Positions 15,759 through 25,806 of a DNA stretch of 44,131 nt are shown in pieces. The stretch comes from an uncultured Lachnospiraceae bacterium (GTDB taxonomy: Bacteria > Bacillota > Clostridia > Lachnospirales > Lachnospiraceae). The DNA lies in NCBI GenBank assembly GCA_904395885.1, contig CAJFOF010000046.1:1-44131 (forward strand), written 5' to 3'. A program made the translations under genes and the position numbers. Position 1 is the stretch's first letter. Each line of letters begins with the position of its first letter. The notes beneath the pieces are model-generated. The model was not told the DNA's origin, searched no databases, and worked only from the letters and a program-made list of their open reading frames with translations.

Positions 15759-18700
15759 TTAGGCGAAATCAAATAAAGACAACTGGTTGCTCTCAGGCAG
15801 CTCGCCAAGCAGTCCCAGATCTGCCATCAGATCGCAGATTGTTTTGCTGACCTTGGTTCGGTTGCGGAAATCTTCTTTGGACAGAAACTTTCCATCCTTT
15901 GCCGCATCCACGATTCCCTCTGCCGCCTTTTCCCCCAGGCCATCGATGCTGCTGAGGGACGGCATCAGCTTTCCATTTACGATTTGAAAATGGCGGGCTT
16001 TTGCTTTATAAATATCGATGGGGACAAACTCAAAACCTCTGGCGTACATTTCCTGAACGATCCTCATGTCCCGAAGAGTATCCTGTTCCTTTTTTGACAG
16101 GGTGTCCTGGCGCTTTTTATAATCTGCCAGGTTGGCCTCCAGCCGCTCTCGCCCCTGACACATCAGCTCATAGGAAAAGCCGCTGGCCCGGATACTGAAA
16201 AAGGCTGCATAGTATGCCAAGGGATAAAACACCTTGCAGTAGGCGATGCGCCACGCCATCATAACGTAAGCCGCCGCGTGGGCTTTGGGGAACATATATT
16301 TGATCTTTTTGCAGGACCAGATGTACCAGTCCGGGACGCCGTGCTTGGTCATCTCCTCTTCCCATTCCGGCTTCAGGCCCTTGCCTTTTCTGACACTCTC
16401 CATAATGGTGAAGGAAAGGCCCTCTTCCAGGCCCATGCCGATCAGGTAAATCATAATATCATCACGGGTACAGATCGCCGTCTGAATGGTGGCTTTCCCC
16501 TCCTGGATCAGGGTCTGGGCGTTCCCCAGCCACACATCTGTTCCGTGGGCCAGACCGGCGATCCGCACCAGATCGGAAAAATACTTAGGCTGGGTGTCAA
16601 TCAGCATCTGCATAGCAAAATCGGTTCCGAACTCTGGCACGCCCAGGGCGCCCAGCTTGCAGCCACCGATGTCTTCCGGCGTGATTCCCAGGGCGGAGGT
16701 GTTCTGAAACAGAGACATGACCTCCTTGCAGTCCAGGGGGATATCCTTTACAGGGTCCAGCCCGGTCAAATCCTGGAGCATACGGATCATGGTAGGATCA
16801 TCGTGTCCCAGAATATCCAGCTTCAGCAGGTTGTGGTCAATGGAATGGTAGTCAAAGTGGGTCGTCACCGTCATGGTGGTCATATCGTTGGCCGGGTGCT
16901 GGACAGGTGTGAAGGAATTAATCTCCTCCCCCAGGGGAAGGACAATAATGCCGCCTGGGTGCTGGCCGGTTGTGCGGCGAACCCCCACGCATCCCTGGAC
17001 AATCCGGTTGATCTCACAGTTGCGCTTTCTGGTTCCTCGTTCCTCAAAATACTTTTTTACATAACCGTAGGCTGTCTTGTCAGCCAAGGTGCCGATGGTT
17101 CCGGCTCGATAAGTCTGGCCTTTGCCGAAAATAACCTCCGTGTAATCGTGAGCCTTGGACTGATACTCACCGGAGAAGTTTAAGTCGATATCCGGCTCCT
17201 TATCTCCCTTAAATCCCAGGAACGTCTCAAATGGGATGTCAAATCCATCCTTTTTCAGCGGCTGCCCGCAGACCGGGCAGTTTTTGTCCGGCATGTCGCA
17301 GCCTGCCATTCCGGCGAACTTTTTAACCTCCTGGGAATCAAAATCGCTGTAGTGGCAGTTGGGGCAGTAATAATGAGGGCTTAGTGGGTTTACCTCCGTA
17401 ATTCCCGACATGGTGGCCACAAGGGATGAACCGACGGATCCCCTGGAACCCACCAGATATCCATCCTCATTGGATTTCCACACCAATTTCTGAGCGATGA
17501 TATACATGACGGCAAATCCGTTGGAGATAATGGAATTCAGCTCTCTCTCCAGGCGCTCCACCACGATCTGCGGAAGCGGCTCGCCGTACATCTCTATAGC
17601 CCGGTCGTAGCAGATCTTTCTCAGGGTTTCATCAGAATTTGGGATGACTGGAGGACATTTATCCGGCCTCACCGGAGCGATGGGCTCGCACATATCCGCG
17701 ATTTTTCTGGTATTGGTGATGACGATCTCCTCCGCTTTGTTGGGATCCAGATAATCAAATTCTTTCAGCATCTCCTCTGTGGTGCGAAGGTACAGAGGTG
17801 CCTGCTCATCGCAGTCCTTAAATCCCTGCCCTGCCATGATGATTCTCCGGTAGACCTCGTCCTGGGGATCCAGAAAATGGACGTCGCAGGTGGCGCACAC
17901 AGGTTTTCCGAACCGGTCTCCCAGATCAATGATCTTTTTATTCAGCTCAATCAGATCTTCTCTGGATTTTACTGTGCTCTTCTCATCCCGCAGCATAAAA
18001 GCGTTGTTTCCCAGAGGCTGTACCTCCAGATAGTCGTAAAAATTTACGATTCTGGAGATCTCCATGTCCGGAGCACTCCGCACCAGAGCCTGATACAGTT
18101 CACCGGCCTCGCAGGCGGAGCCGATGATCAGTCCTTCCCTGTACTTGGCAAGCTGACTTTTGGGGATCCTGGGTCTTCTGGCAAAATAAGTCAGATGGGA
18201 CATAGAAACCAGTTTATACAGATTGATCCGCCCCAAATCATTTTTAGCCAGTATAATCACGTGGTAGGTGGGAAGTTTCCGAATAGTCTCCGCTGACATG
18301 TCACTGAGAGCATTGAGCTGATCCAGGGTCTCCACATCCATCTTGCGGAGCATTTTTACGAAAGCGACAAAAATCTCCGCCGTGGCCCCTGCATCGTCCA
18401 CCGCTCTGTGATGGTTCTCCAGTGAAATGCCAAGAGCCTTGGCCACCGTATCCAGTTTGTACCGGTTCAGGTTCGGCAGCAAATGGCGGGCCAGCGCTAC
18501 TGTGTCCAGCACCGTAGGCTCAAAGGGAATCCCCTGTTCTTTCGCATTGTAAGAGATAAAGCCCACATCAAACCCGGCATTGTGCGCCACCAGAACCGAG
18601 TCCCCGCAAAATTCCAAAAACCGGGGCAGGATCTCCTGGATGCCCGGGTATGGCAGAACCATAGCGTCATTGATGCCTGTCAGCTTTTCAATCTCAAAGG

Positions 18701-20231
18701 GGATAGGCACATCCGGGTTTACAAAGGTGCTGAACCGGTCCACAATGGCCCCGTCAATCACCTTTACAGCCCCGATCTCAATAATTTTATTTTTCTCCGC
18801 CGAAAAACCGGTGGTCTCAATGTCAAAGACAACAAAGCTCCCTGAGAAATCCTGGCCCTTTGGGTTCTCCACAAGCTGTTTCAGGTCGTCTACCAGATAG
18901 CCCTCCACGCCGTATAATACCTTAAAAGTGTCACCCTTATCCAGTGCGTGGTTGGCGTCAGGAAAGGCCTGGACACAGCCGTGGTCTGTTATGGCAATCG
19001 CCGGCATTCCCCATTTCTTTGCCCGCTTAATAATGTCTTTTACCTCAGAAACACCATCCATATCACTCATTTTCGTATGGCAGTGGAGTTCAACCCGCTT
19101 GGTCAGGCTATTGTCCATGCGCTTTGAGGTAAAATCCTCGCATTTTTTAATTCCTGTGACAGAGCCAAGAGTAAGCTCCCCGTCAAATTTGTCGATGGTG
19201 GTAACGCCTTTTATCTTAATAAAATTTCCCAAGACAACGGCATTGTTCAAATCTTCCAGCATCTCTTCCCGCGCAAATACCTTTACTGTAATACTGTCTG
19301 TAAAATCCGTAATATCAAAGATCAGAATCGTCTTGCCGCTTCTGAGTTCCCGGCTGTCCTTGGCAATGATCTTGCCCCGCAGCACAACTTCTCCTATCTC
19401 CCCATCAATTTTGTCGATTTCCGTATAATCGTCTTCAAAATCCCGGCCATAGAGAACATCCGGATTGTCCGACTTTCTGGAATAATACTTCCGCCCTTCT
19501 CCCGTTTTTCCTTCCGAACTGCTTCCCGGCTGTCCGGTCTTGGCCACAGCTCTTCCGCCTGAGAAGGGAACTTCCTCTTCCTTTTTCTTTTTCGGCTCCT
19601 GAGCCGGCTTTGCCGGCTGCTCCGTAAACTCCTGCTGTTCCGGCTGAACCGCCATGCGCTCTTTTGCCATCTGTCGGCACTCTTCGTTCAGCTTTTCTTC
19701 CATTTTTTTGCGGATCTGACTCTCCTGAGCCGGAACATAGGCAAACCGGACTTCAACCGGCAGACCACACCGCTCGTGGAAAATTTTCTCCAGGATCCGT
19801 TTCAGCTCTCCTGCCTTCTCCTTTGAGACCATAGTGTCCTCCACCGTCATCTCCATCAGATCCGGCTCCGGAAAAGAAATCTCGGCTTTCCGGAAGATGC
19901 TGTACTCAATAATGCTGTAGTGCTTCAGCTCCAAAAGCAGGCTGTCCTTGTATACTTTCAGCAGTTTTTCCGGGGTATACTGGCCGGAAAGAGCATACTT
20001 TTCTATAATTTTGATCTTTAGTTCCTTGTTTGGGAAAAGCTGCTGCTTGATCCCTGTCTCCAGATCAAAAATATTCTTTTTGTGGATCAGCCGGCTGCTC
20101 TTTAGATAAATGCGAAGAGAGCTTCTATCTCTGGAGGCGGAGACTTTCTCCACCTGAACCAGATTTAAAAGCTCTTGCATCTGCGGCGCAATATCCAACT
20201 GGGGAAACACTTCAAAAAATGGTTTCGCCAT
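15759..20231 (-). CDS. polC: DNA polymerase III alpha subunit, Gram-positive type (PolC)
   Basis: A 1490-residue replicative polymerase. In order: N-terminal domain; a Lys/Glu/Pro-rich linker (about 200-260); OB domain; PHP domain starting HCHTKMSD (about 380); inserted DEDDh proofreading exonuclease with FDIETTG (about 468), HNAGFD and HHRAVDDA; then the polymerase core with the CPNCHYSD...CDMPDKNCPVCG zinc site and PDIDLNFSG (about 1012), the catalytic aspartates. This embedded exonuclease defines PolC rather than DnaE. The open frame continues upstream into ispG, but the ATG at 20231 with AGGAGG ten bases before gives the family N-terminus MAKPFFEVFP. It starts 14 bases after ispG, the usual end of this conserved cluster. 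Length is normal. Confidence 0.97.
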   Translation of the reverse strand: MAKPFFEVFPQLDIAPQMQELLNLVQVEKVSASRDRSSLRIYLKSSRLIHKKNIFDLETGIKQQLFPNKELKIKIIEKYALSGQYTPEKLLKVYKDSLLLELKHYSIIEYSIFRKAEISFPEPDLMEMTVEDTMVSKEKAGELKRILEKIFHERCGLPVEVRFAYVPAQESQIRKKMEEKLNEECRQMAKERMAVQPEQQEFTEQPAKPAQEPKKKKEEEVPFSGGRAVAKTGQPGSSSEGKTGEGRKYYSRKSDNPDVLYGRDFEDDYTEIDKIDGEIGEVVLRGKIIAKDSRELRSGKTILIFDITDFTDSITVKVFAREEMLEDLNNAVVLGNFIKIKGVTTIDKFDGELTLGSVTGIKKCEDFTSKRMDNSLTKRVELHCHTKMSDMDGVSEVKDIIKRAKKWGMPAIAITDHGCVQAFPDANHALDKGDTFKVLYGVEGYLVDDLKQLVENPKGQDFSGSFVVFDIETTGFSAEKNKIIEIGAVKVIDGAIVDRFSTFVNPDVPIPFEIEKLTGINDAMVLPYPGIQEILPRFLEFCGDSVLVAHNAGFDVGFISYNAKEQGIPFEPTVLDTVALARHLLPNLNRYKLDTVAKALGISLENHHRAVDDAGATAEIFVAFVKMLRKMDVETLDQLNALSDMSAETIRKLPTYHVIILAKNDLGRINLYKLVSMSHLTYFARRPRIPKSQLAKYREGLIIGSACEAGELYQALVRSAPDMEISRIVNFYDYLEVQPLGNNAFMLRDEKSTVKSREDLIELNKKIIDLGDRFGKPVCATCDVHFLDPQDEVYRRIIMAGQGFKDCDEQAPLYLRTTEEMLKEFDYLDPNKAEEIVITNTRKIADMCEPIAPVRPDKCPPVIPNSDETLRKICYDRAIEMYGEPLPQIVVERLERELNSIISNGFAVMYIIAQKLVWKSNEDGYLVGSRGSVGSSLVATMSGITEVNPLSPHYYCPNCHYSDFDSQEVKKFAGMAGCDMPDKNCPVCGQPLKKDGFDIPFETFLGFKGDKEPDIDLNFSGEYQSKAHDYTEVIFGKGQTYRAGTIGTLADKTAYGYVKKYFEERGTRKRNCEINRIVQGCVGVRRTTGQHPGGIIVLPLGEEINSFTPVQHPANDMTTMTVTTHFDYHSIDHNLLKLDILGHDDPTMIRMLQDLTGLDPVKDIPLDCKEVMSLFQNTSALGITPEDIGGCKLGALGVPEFGTDFAMQMLIDTQPKYFSDLVRIAGLAHGTDVWLGNAQTLIQEGKATIQTAICTRDDIMIYLIGMGLEEGLSFTIMESVRKGKGLKPEWEEEMTKHGVPDWYIWSCKKIKYMFPKAHAAAYVMMAWRIAYCKVFYPLAYYAAFFSIRASGFSYELMCQGRERLEANLADYKKRQDTLSKKEQDTLRDMRIVQEMYARGFEFVPIDIYKAKARHFQIVNGKLMPSLSSIDGLGEKAAEGIVDAAKDGKFLSKEDFRNRTKVSKTICDLMADLGLLGELPESNQLSLFDFA

Positions 20232-20245
20232 TATCCGTCTGCCTC

Positions 20246-21307
20246 CTATAACTGGCGGTACTTTAACAGTTCTTCCCTGAGAGCCGGAAGAAGCTGGTCT
20301 TCCGGAAGCTTTCTGATGATCTCGCCCTTTTTGATCAGAATGCCGTTTCCGTCTCCTCCGGCGATACCCAGATCTGCCTCCCTGGCCTCTCCAGGGCCAT
20401 TGACCACGCATCCCATGACTGCCACTTTCAGGTTCAAATCATCAAACTCTGTCACCATCGTCTCCACCTGGTTTGCCAGGGAGATCAGATCGATCTTAGT
20501 CCTTCCGCAAGTTGGGCAGGATACAACCTCCACCCCGCCTTTTCTCAGGCCCAGAGTCCGTAAAATCAGCTTTGCACTCTTGATCTCTTCCACCGGATCT
20601 CCTGTGAGAGATACGCGTATGGTGTCCCCGATCCCCTGGTGAAGAATGATGCCAAGGCCAATGGAGGATTTAATATTTCCGGAGGTCAGGGTTCCCGCCT
20701 CCGTTATGCCCACATGGAGGGGATAAGAGGTCTTCTCTGCGATCAGCTCATGTGCCTCAATACACATGAGCACATCGGAAGACTTGATGCTGATCACCAG
20801 ATTGTCGTACCCCATCTCCTCAATCATTTTTACTTTATCCAGGGCGCTCTCCACAATTCCCCTGGCTGTGACCCCGCCGTATTTTTCCAGCAGAGGTTTC
20901 TCCAGGGAACCGCTGTTGACGCCTACCCGGATCGGGATCCCCCGCTCTTTCGCCTTATCTACCACAGCCTGAACTCGTTCCCTGGCTCCAATATTTCCCG
21001 GATTGATCCGAATTTTGTCGGCCCCGTTTTCTATGGCCGCAATGGCCAGACGATAATCGAAATGGATGTCAGCCACCAGCGGGAGAGTAATTCTTTTTTT
21101 GATTTCCTTTAAGGCTTCCGCTGCTTCCATCGTAGGCACAGCCACGCGGATGATATCGCACCCTACCTGCCCCAGACGATGAATCTGTTTTACAGTGGCA
21201 TCCACATCTTCTGTCCTTGTATTGCACATGGACTGAATCAGGATCGGATTTCCTCCGCCGATCACCCGGTCTCCGATCCGGACAGTCTTTGTCTTCCTTC
21301 GCTTCAT
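20246..21307 (-). CDS. ispG: 4-hydroxy-3-methylbut-2-enyl diphosphate synthase
   Basis: A 353-residue enzyme of the MEP isoprenoid pathway, reducing cyclic MEcPP to HMBPP with a 4Fe-4S cluster. The N-terminal TIM barrel starts MKRRKTKTVRIGD and includes GGNPILIQSMCNT. The cluster domain shows SCPTCGRTKIDL and VMGCVVNGPGEA, providing three Cys and the Glu ligand. The frame extends 31 codons further upstream into rseP, but ATG 21307 is preceded by GGAGG and matches the family start. It lies 19 bases after rseP. With dxr in the same cluster it covers two MEP steps. Confidence 0.96.
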   Translation of the reverse strand: MKRRKTKTVRIGDRVIGGGNPILIQSMCNTRTEDVDATVKQIHRLGQVGCDIIRVAVPTMEAAEALKEIKKRITLPLVADIHFDYRLAIAAIENGADKIRINPGNIGARERVQAVVDKAKERGIPIRVGVNSGSLEKPLLEKYGGVTARGIVESALDKVKMIEEMGYDNLVISIKSSDVLMCIEAHELIAEKTSYPLHVGITEAGTLTSGNIKSSIGLGIILHQGIGDTIRVSLTGDPVEEIKSAKLILRTLGLRKGGVEVVSCPTCGRTKIDLISLANQVETMVTEFDDLNLKVAVMGCVVNGPGEAREADLGIAGGDGNGILIKKGEIIRKLPEDQLLPALREELLKYRQL

Positions 21308-21326
21308 AGCTTCCTCCCTCCCGCTT

Positions 21327-22415
21327 TTACAGCAGGCTCTGAATATCGTTGAACAGAATAAATACCATAAACACCATAAGCAGAGCCAGACCTGCGGCAT
21401 GGATCATCCCCTCTTTTTCCTGGTCAAGGGGCTTCCTTCTCAGCGCTTCAATGATCAGGAACAACAGGCGCCCCCCGTCCAGTCCCGGTATGGGAAGCAG
21501 GTTGATCACAGCAAGATTGGCGCTGATGATAATGCACAGATTCATCAGGTTCAGCATTACCACCTCAAAACCGTACTGTCTGGCCTCTCCCACTGTCTCA
21601 CTGACCACAGAAACGATCTTGACAGGGCCTGAAACATTGTCAGCGCTGACCTGCCCCTGCACCAGCATTCCCAGGCTGAGAATTGCCGCTTTTATCTGGT
21701 ATTTTACATTGTACACACTGTACTTTAAGATCTCCCCAATTCCATCCGCTGGGACATAGCCGGGAAAATAGACGCCAAGCAGGTAAGAACCGCTTTCCGC
21801 CGAATACTCCGGCGTCACCTCTGCGCTGTAGACCTCATCTCCATTTTCAGTCAGCCGGCTCCACTGAAGAGTCATGGTCTGACCTGGCTTCACAAACCGC
21901 TCCAGTTCAACATCCCGGTAATCCTCCACTTCTTTTCCGTTGATACGGGTAATCCTATCCCCTTCTCTGATGCCAGCCTCCCAGGCTGGACTGCCGCTTT
22001 CTACCTGAATCACCTGTGGAGACATATAGCCGACACGGCCGACAACAATCAGTGCACAAAGAAAAGCCAGCAGGAAGTTAAAAACCGGTCCTGCCGCAAC
22101 CGTCACGATCCTGGCCCAAACCGATTTGTTGATAAATCCTCTTTCATCTGCCTCCTCCTTGGTCATACCCTCAGGAAGGACGCCAGCCTCCTCAGCACTG
22201 TCAAATTCATTCAGCATCAGGCAGGAACCGCCCAGCGGGATGATCTTTAACGAATATCTGGTCTCCCCCTTTTGAAAGCTCAAAAGTCTTGGGCCGAAGC
22301 CAATCGAAAACTCTACGACATAGATTCCGTTCAGCTTCGCTGCAATAAAATGTCCGAATTCATGCACCAACACAATGATTCCGAACATCAAAATCGCCGC
22401 TATGATATTCAGCAA
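21327..22415 (-). CDS. rseP: Site-2 intramembrane metalloprotease RseP/RasP
   Basis: A 362-residue M50 zinc protease in the membrane. The N-terminal helix holds HEFGH (residues 18-22). A PDZ domain occupies about 115-190 (SGSPAWEAGIREGDRITRIN). The C-terminal membrane part carries NLLPIPGLDGG, the third zinc ligand motif. In Firmicutes such proteases cleave anti-sigma factors and leftover signal peptides. The start codon is one base after the dxr stop, so translation is coupled. Length is usual for Gram-positive members with a single PDZ. Confidence 0.95.
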   Translation of the reverse strand: MLNIIAAILMFGIIVLVHEFGHFIAAKLNGIYVVEFSIGFGPRLLSFQKGETRYSLKIIPLGGSCLMLNEFDSAEEAGVLPEGMTKEEADERGFINKSVWARIVTVAAGPVFNFLLAFLCALIVVGRVGYMSPQVIQVESGSPAWEAGIREGDRITRINGKEVEDYRDVELERFVKPGQTMTLQWSRLTENGDEVYSAEVTPEYSAESGSYLLGVYFPGYVPADGIGEILKYSVYNVKYQIKAAILSLGMLVQGQVSADNVSGPVKIVSVVSETVGEARQYGFEVVMLNLMNLCIIISANLAVINLLPIPGLDGGRLLFLIIEALRRKPLDQEKEGMIHAAGLALLMVFMVFILFNDIQSLL

Positions 22416-22416
22416 T

Positions 22417-23559
22417 TTACCACCTGCTTTCTATATATTCATACGTTTCTTTTTCCGTCTGTAAAATTTCTTCAACTGTAGGATCTGCAATTTTTTTATG
22501 TGCATTCATTGCCCCCTCAATCATATCCGGAATGGTAAGGTAGGCAATCTCGCCATTCAGGAAACGGCTGACAGCCAGCTCATTGGCGGCATTAAAGACT
22601 GTCGGCAGTGACCCCCCTTCTTCTCCAGCCCGGTAAGCCAGAGCCAACCCGCGGAAATTCTCAAGGTCCGGCGCTTCAAATGTGATCTGGGACAGCTTTG
22701 CAAAATCCAGCCGCTCTCCCGGAAGATAACGCCTTTCCGGATAGTAAAGGGCATATTGAATCGGCAGCTTCATATCCGGCGTTCCCAGTTGAGCCATCAC
22801 CGCTCCGTCCTCAAACTCTACCATAGAATGGATGATGCTCTGGGGCTGAACGATCACCTGGATCTGGTTCATCTCTGTCCCAAAGAGCCAGTGGGCCTCC
22901 ATTACCTCCAGCCCTTTGTTCACCATTGTGGAAGAATCGATCGTAATCTTCTTGCCCATGGCCCAATTAGGATGTTTCAAAGCGTCTTCCGGTTTTACCT
23001 CTGCCATTTGCTCTCTGGTCCATCCTCTGAAAGGACCTCCGGACGCTGTCAGGAGAATTTTGTGAATAGCGTTCCCCCGCTCACCGTTCAGACACTGGAA
23101 AATAGCCGCATGTTCACTGTCAACCGGCAGAAGGCGCACATTTTTTCTCTCCGCCAGAGGCATGATCAGATGCCCCGCTGTCACCAGCGTCTCCTTATTT
23201 GCCAGGGCAATGTCTTTTCCAGCCTCAATAGCGGCGATAGTCGGCCGAATACCGATCATTCCCACTACAGCGGTGACAACGATCTCCGCCTCCGGTATCG
23301 CCGCAGCCTGAATCAGGCCATCCATCCCGGATACAATCTGGACATCCAAATCCCCCGTCAGAAGGCGCAGTTCTGCTACTTTCGTTTCATCATAGATGCA
23401 GGCAATCCTTGGGGAAAACTCCCGTATCTGTTCAGCCAGCTTCTCCGCATTGCTGCCAGCCGCCAAAGCGGCCACTTTGATATCTTGATTGTTTCTCACG
23501 ACCTCCAGGGTCTGAGTCCCGATGGAACCTGTAGATCCCAAAACTGATATTGTCTTCAT
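22417..23559 (-). CDS. dxr: 1-deoxy-D-xylulose 5-phosphate reductoisomerase
   Basis: A 380-residue NADPH enzyme making MEP, the second step of the MEP pathway. The N-terminal dinucleotide fold GSTGSIGTQTLEV is at residues 7-19. Metal and substrate motifs follow: LLPVDSEHAAIFQ, ASGGPFRGW and NWAMGKKITIDSSTMVNKG, then EAHWLFG. ATG follows cdsA by 22 bases. It is in the standard place between cdsA and rseP. Confidence 0.97.
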   Translation of the reverse strand: MKTISVLGSTGSIGTQTLEVVRNNQDIKVAALAAGSNAEKLAEQIREFSPRIACIYDETKVAELRLLTGDLDVQIVSGMDGLIQAAAIPEAEIVVTAVVGMIGIRPTIAAIEAGKDIALANKETLVTAGHLIMPLAERKNVRLLPVDSEHAAIFQCLNGERGNAIHKILLTASGGPFRGWTREQMAEVKPEDALKHPNWAMGKKITIDSSTMVNKGLEVMEAHWLFGTEMNQIQVIVQPQSIIHSMVEFEDGAVMAQLGTPDMKLPIQYALYYPERRYLPGERLDFAKLSQITFEAPDLENFRGLALAYRAGEEGGSLPTVFNAANELAVSRFLNGEIAYLTIPDMIEGAMNAHKKIADPTVEEILQTEKETYEYIESRW

Positions 23560-23581
23560 CTGTGCTCCCTTCTATTTTCCG

Positions 23582-24382
23582 TCATTTCAAAAATGACACA
23601 GCAAAAAAGATGGCCGGGGCAGTAAAGATCATACTGTCAAACCGGTCCAGGATTCCTCCATGTCCGGGAATCAGATGGCCGTAATCCTTAATTCCGTGGT
23701 TCCGTTTGATCGCCGACGCCGCCAGGTCTCCAATCTGAGAAATCACTGCCGCAATCCCGCAGGCCAAGGCGCAGGCCAACTGAGGGTCTTCCACATTCAG
23801 CATGTTATCCTGGAAAAAGGTCGCATACAAAAGCCCCAGCAAGGCAGCACCCAAAACACCGCCCACTGCCCCTTCAACAGATTTTTTTGGGCTTAATACA
23901 GGTGCCAGCCGATGTTTTCCAAACAGCATTCCTACACAGTAGGCGCAGGTATCGCATCCCCATGAACTGATAAAAATCAGCCATACCAGGTAAGCTCCGT
24001 CCGGCATCTGCCGGGTCTGGTAAAGGTAGGATAACATAACCGGAACATAAAAGAGGCCAAAGACAGCTCCCGTCACTTCCTCTGTCTGATATTTGGGGAA
24101 TGTCACCACGTAGATTGTCATGCAGACCATAAGCAGTCCGATGAATACCAGCATCATATACTCCGTATCCGCTGTCCACAAAAGGCCAAAATAGGCGATT
24201 GCAGCGGCATATCCGACAATCCCCATAGGCTTATCGTGAATTTTCAGGGCGCGGTACAGCTCAAACAGTCCGATCATAGAAATTGCTGCCGTTGCGGCCA
24301 ACAGCACCTTCCCTCCGGATATGACAAAAATCAGGGCGAGCAGGACCAGAACAACACCGCTGATCAGTCGAGTCCAAAACAT
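23582..24382 (-). CDS. cdsA: Phosphatidate cytidylyltransferase
   Basis: A 266-residue integral membrane enzyme converting phosphatidic acid and CTP to CDP-diacylglycerol. About eight hydrophobic segments are seen. The C-terminal CDS signature is intact: SAIKRNHGIKDYG then LIPGHGGILDRFDS. The frame extends 21 codons further upstream into uppS; I choose ATG 24382 because AAAGGAG lies seven bases upstream and the protein then begins at its first helix. Spacing to uppS is 16 bases. Confidence 0.96.
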   Translation of the reverse strand: MFWTRLISGVVLVLLALIFVISGGKVLLAATAAISMIGLFELYRALKIHDKPMGIVGYAAAIAYFGLLWTADTEYMMLVFIGLLMVCMTIYVVTFPKYQTEEVTGAVFGLFYVPVMLSYLYQTRQMPDGAYLVWLIFISSWGCDTCAYCVGMLFGKHRLAPVLSPKKSVEGAVGGVLGAALLGLLYATFFQDNMLNVEDPQLACALACGIAAVISQIGDLAASAIKRNHGIKDYGHLIPGHGGILDRFDSMIFTAPAIFFAVSFLK

Positions 24383-24398
24383 ACTTGCTCCTTTCCTG

Positions 24399-25136
24399 CT
24401 ACTTAGCGCCACCGAACCGCCGCTCTCTTTTATTGTACGCAGCAATAGCTTTTTCTAATTCCTCCCGGTTAAAATCCGGCCACAGACAATCTGTCACATA
24501 GATCTCCGTATAAGCGCACTGCCAAAGGAGATAGTTGGACAGGCGCAGCTCTCCACTGGTTCGGATCAGCAGATCGGGATCCGGCATTCCGGCAGTATCC
24601 AGATAGGAGGAAAATACTTCCTCTGTGATGTCCTCCGGCTTGATTCCACCATCCTGGCAGTCAGTCAGAAGTTTCCTGACACCGCGAACAATCTCATCTC
24701 TCCCGCCGTAATTGACTGCAAAGACAAATGTCAAACCTGTATTGTCCTTCGTCTCGCGCTCCATGCGGTTAATCCCCTCAATAATGTCCTGGTCAAAGCG
24801 GCTTCGCTCTCCAATCATCTTCGCCCTGACATTATTCTCGTTTGCAATCTTTATAAAACGGACCATATAGTAACGGAACAACTGCATCAATGCCCCAACT
24901 TCTTCGCTGGGACGCTTCCAGTTTTCCGTGGAGAAACCATATACAGTCAGATAACGTATTCCCAATCGAGCCGCCTGCTCTACAATATCCTCCAGAGTCT
25001 TACACCCTTCTTTGTGCCCCATACTCCTTGGGAGTCCTCTTTTTTTGGCCCATCGTCCGTTTCCGTCCAGAATAATTGCCACGTGTTCCGGAATCACCAG
25101 ATTCTCTATATTATCTGAATTTTGCATTACTGCCAC
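24399..25136 (-). CDS. uppS: Undecaprenyl diphosphate synthase (isoprenyl transferase)
   Basis: A 245-residue cis-prenyltransferase making the lipid carrier for wall polymers. Motifs: AIILDGNGRWAKKRG (catalytic Asp), YGFSTENWKRP, and near the end RTSGELRLSNYLLWQ and YTEIYVTD. The start is a GTG at 25136 close to AAGGA; an ATG three codons later (MQNSDN) is possible but poorly spaced. It is separated from frr by a clear terminator and a 30-base dyad, so this gene probably begins a new transcript running to polC. Confidence 0.95.
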   Translation of the reverse strand: MAVMQNSDNIENLVIPEHVAIILDGNGRWAKKRGLPRSMGHKEGCKTLEDIVEQAARLGIRYLTVYGFSTENWKRPSEEVGALMQLFRYYMVRFIKIANENNVRAKMIGERSRFDQDIIEGINRMERETKDNTGLTFVFAVNYGGRDEIVRGVRKLLTDCQDGGIKPEDITEEVFSSYLDTAGMPDPDLLIRTSGELRLSNYLLWQCAYTEIYVTDCLWPDFNREELEKAIAAYNKRERRFGGAK

Positions 25137-25171
25137 ACAATCCTTTCCACAGAACTATTTCCATTGCTGTA

Positions 25172-25201
25172 TTCCGCAAAAGTCTGGAGACTTTCCCGGA
25201 A
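25172..25201 (-). promoter_or_regulatory. Extended dyad upstream of uppS
   Basis: Arms 25172-25185 and 25188-25201 are complementary at 12 of 14 positions with only two bases between, including a perfect AAAGTCT/AGACTTT core. It lies between the frr terminator and the uppS start, with no U-tract, so it may be an operator or a leader hairpin rather than a terminator. Confidence 0.55.
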
Positions 25202-25206
25202 TGAGA

Positions 25207-25232
25207 GAAAAAGGGCAGGCCGGGCCTGCCCT
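25207..25232 (-). terminator. Intrinsic terminator after frr
   Basis: A perfect 9-bp stem, AGGGCAGGC/GCCTGCCCT, with a 3-base loop (25212-25232), followed on the minus strand by TTTTTCTC. It ends the pyrH-frr transcript. Confidence 0.88.
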
Positions 25233-25242
25233 ATCTGTATCC

Positions 25243-25794
25243 TTATACAGTCATGACTTCCTTTGTCTTATTCTCTACGGCTTTGTCAACCTTCTCAATC
25301 ATCTTATCTGTCAGTTTCTGAATTTTCTCTTCCGCCTCTGCTTTCTCGTCCTCAGAAATCTCACCGGCCTTTTCCATCTTCTTAAACGTATCGTTGGCAT
25401 CCCGGCGAATGTTTCTCATAGCGACCTTGGCATTATCGCCCTTTTTCTTGACGTCTTTTGCCAATTCCTTTCTGCGCTCCTCTGTCAGTTCCGGAAATAC
25501 CAGACGAATCACGCTTCCGTCATTGGTGGGATTAATCCCCAGATCCGATACCTGAATCGCTTTCTCAATTGGCTTTAAAAGACTTCTCTCCCATGGCTGA
25601 ATGACGATCATGCGAGGCTCCGGCACAGAGATATTTCCTACCTGTTGAAGAGGAGTAGGGCTTCCGTAATAATCTACTTTGATCTTGTCCAGAACGTGAG
25701 GATTTGCCCGTCCTGCACGGATGGTTCCAAATTCGCTCAGCAGTGCATCCAGAGATTTGTTCATCTTGTCTTCATAAATTTTAATATCCTGCAT
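25243..25794 (-). CDS. frr: Ribosome recycling factor
   Basis: A 183-residue protein that, with EF-G, splits the post-termination ribosome. It has the family's three-helix bundle pattern. [17 protein letters not shown] supplies the conserved RAGRA region, followed by [22 protein letters not shown] and [11 protein letters not shown]. Length matches the family. It starts 12 bases after pyrH, and a terminator follows its stop. Confidence 0.98.
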   Translation of the reverse strand: MQDIKIYEDKMNKSLDALLSEFGTIRAGRANPHVLDKIKVDYYGSPTPLQQVGNISVPEPRMIVIQPWERSLLKPIEKAIQVSDLGINPTNDGSVIRLVFPELTEERRKELAKDVKKKGDNAKVAMRNIRRDANDTFKKMEKAGEISEDEKAEAEEKIQKLTDKMIEKVDKAVENKTKEVMTV

Positions 25795-25806
25795 AGTACC
25801 CTCCTG

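Noticed and set aside
20232-20411. 60-codon N-terminal extension of polC
   Set aside because: It overlaps the end of ispG in another frame; the ATG at 20231 has AGGAGG and matches the family N-terminus.
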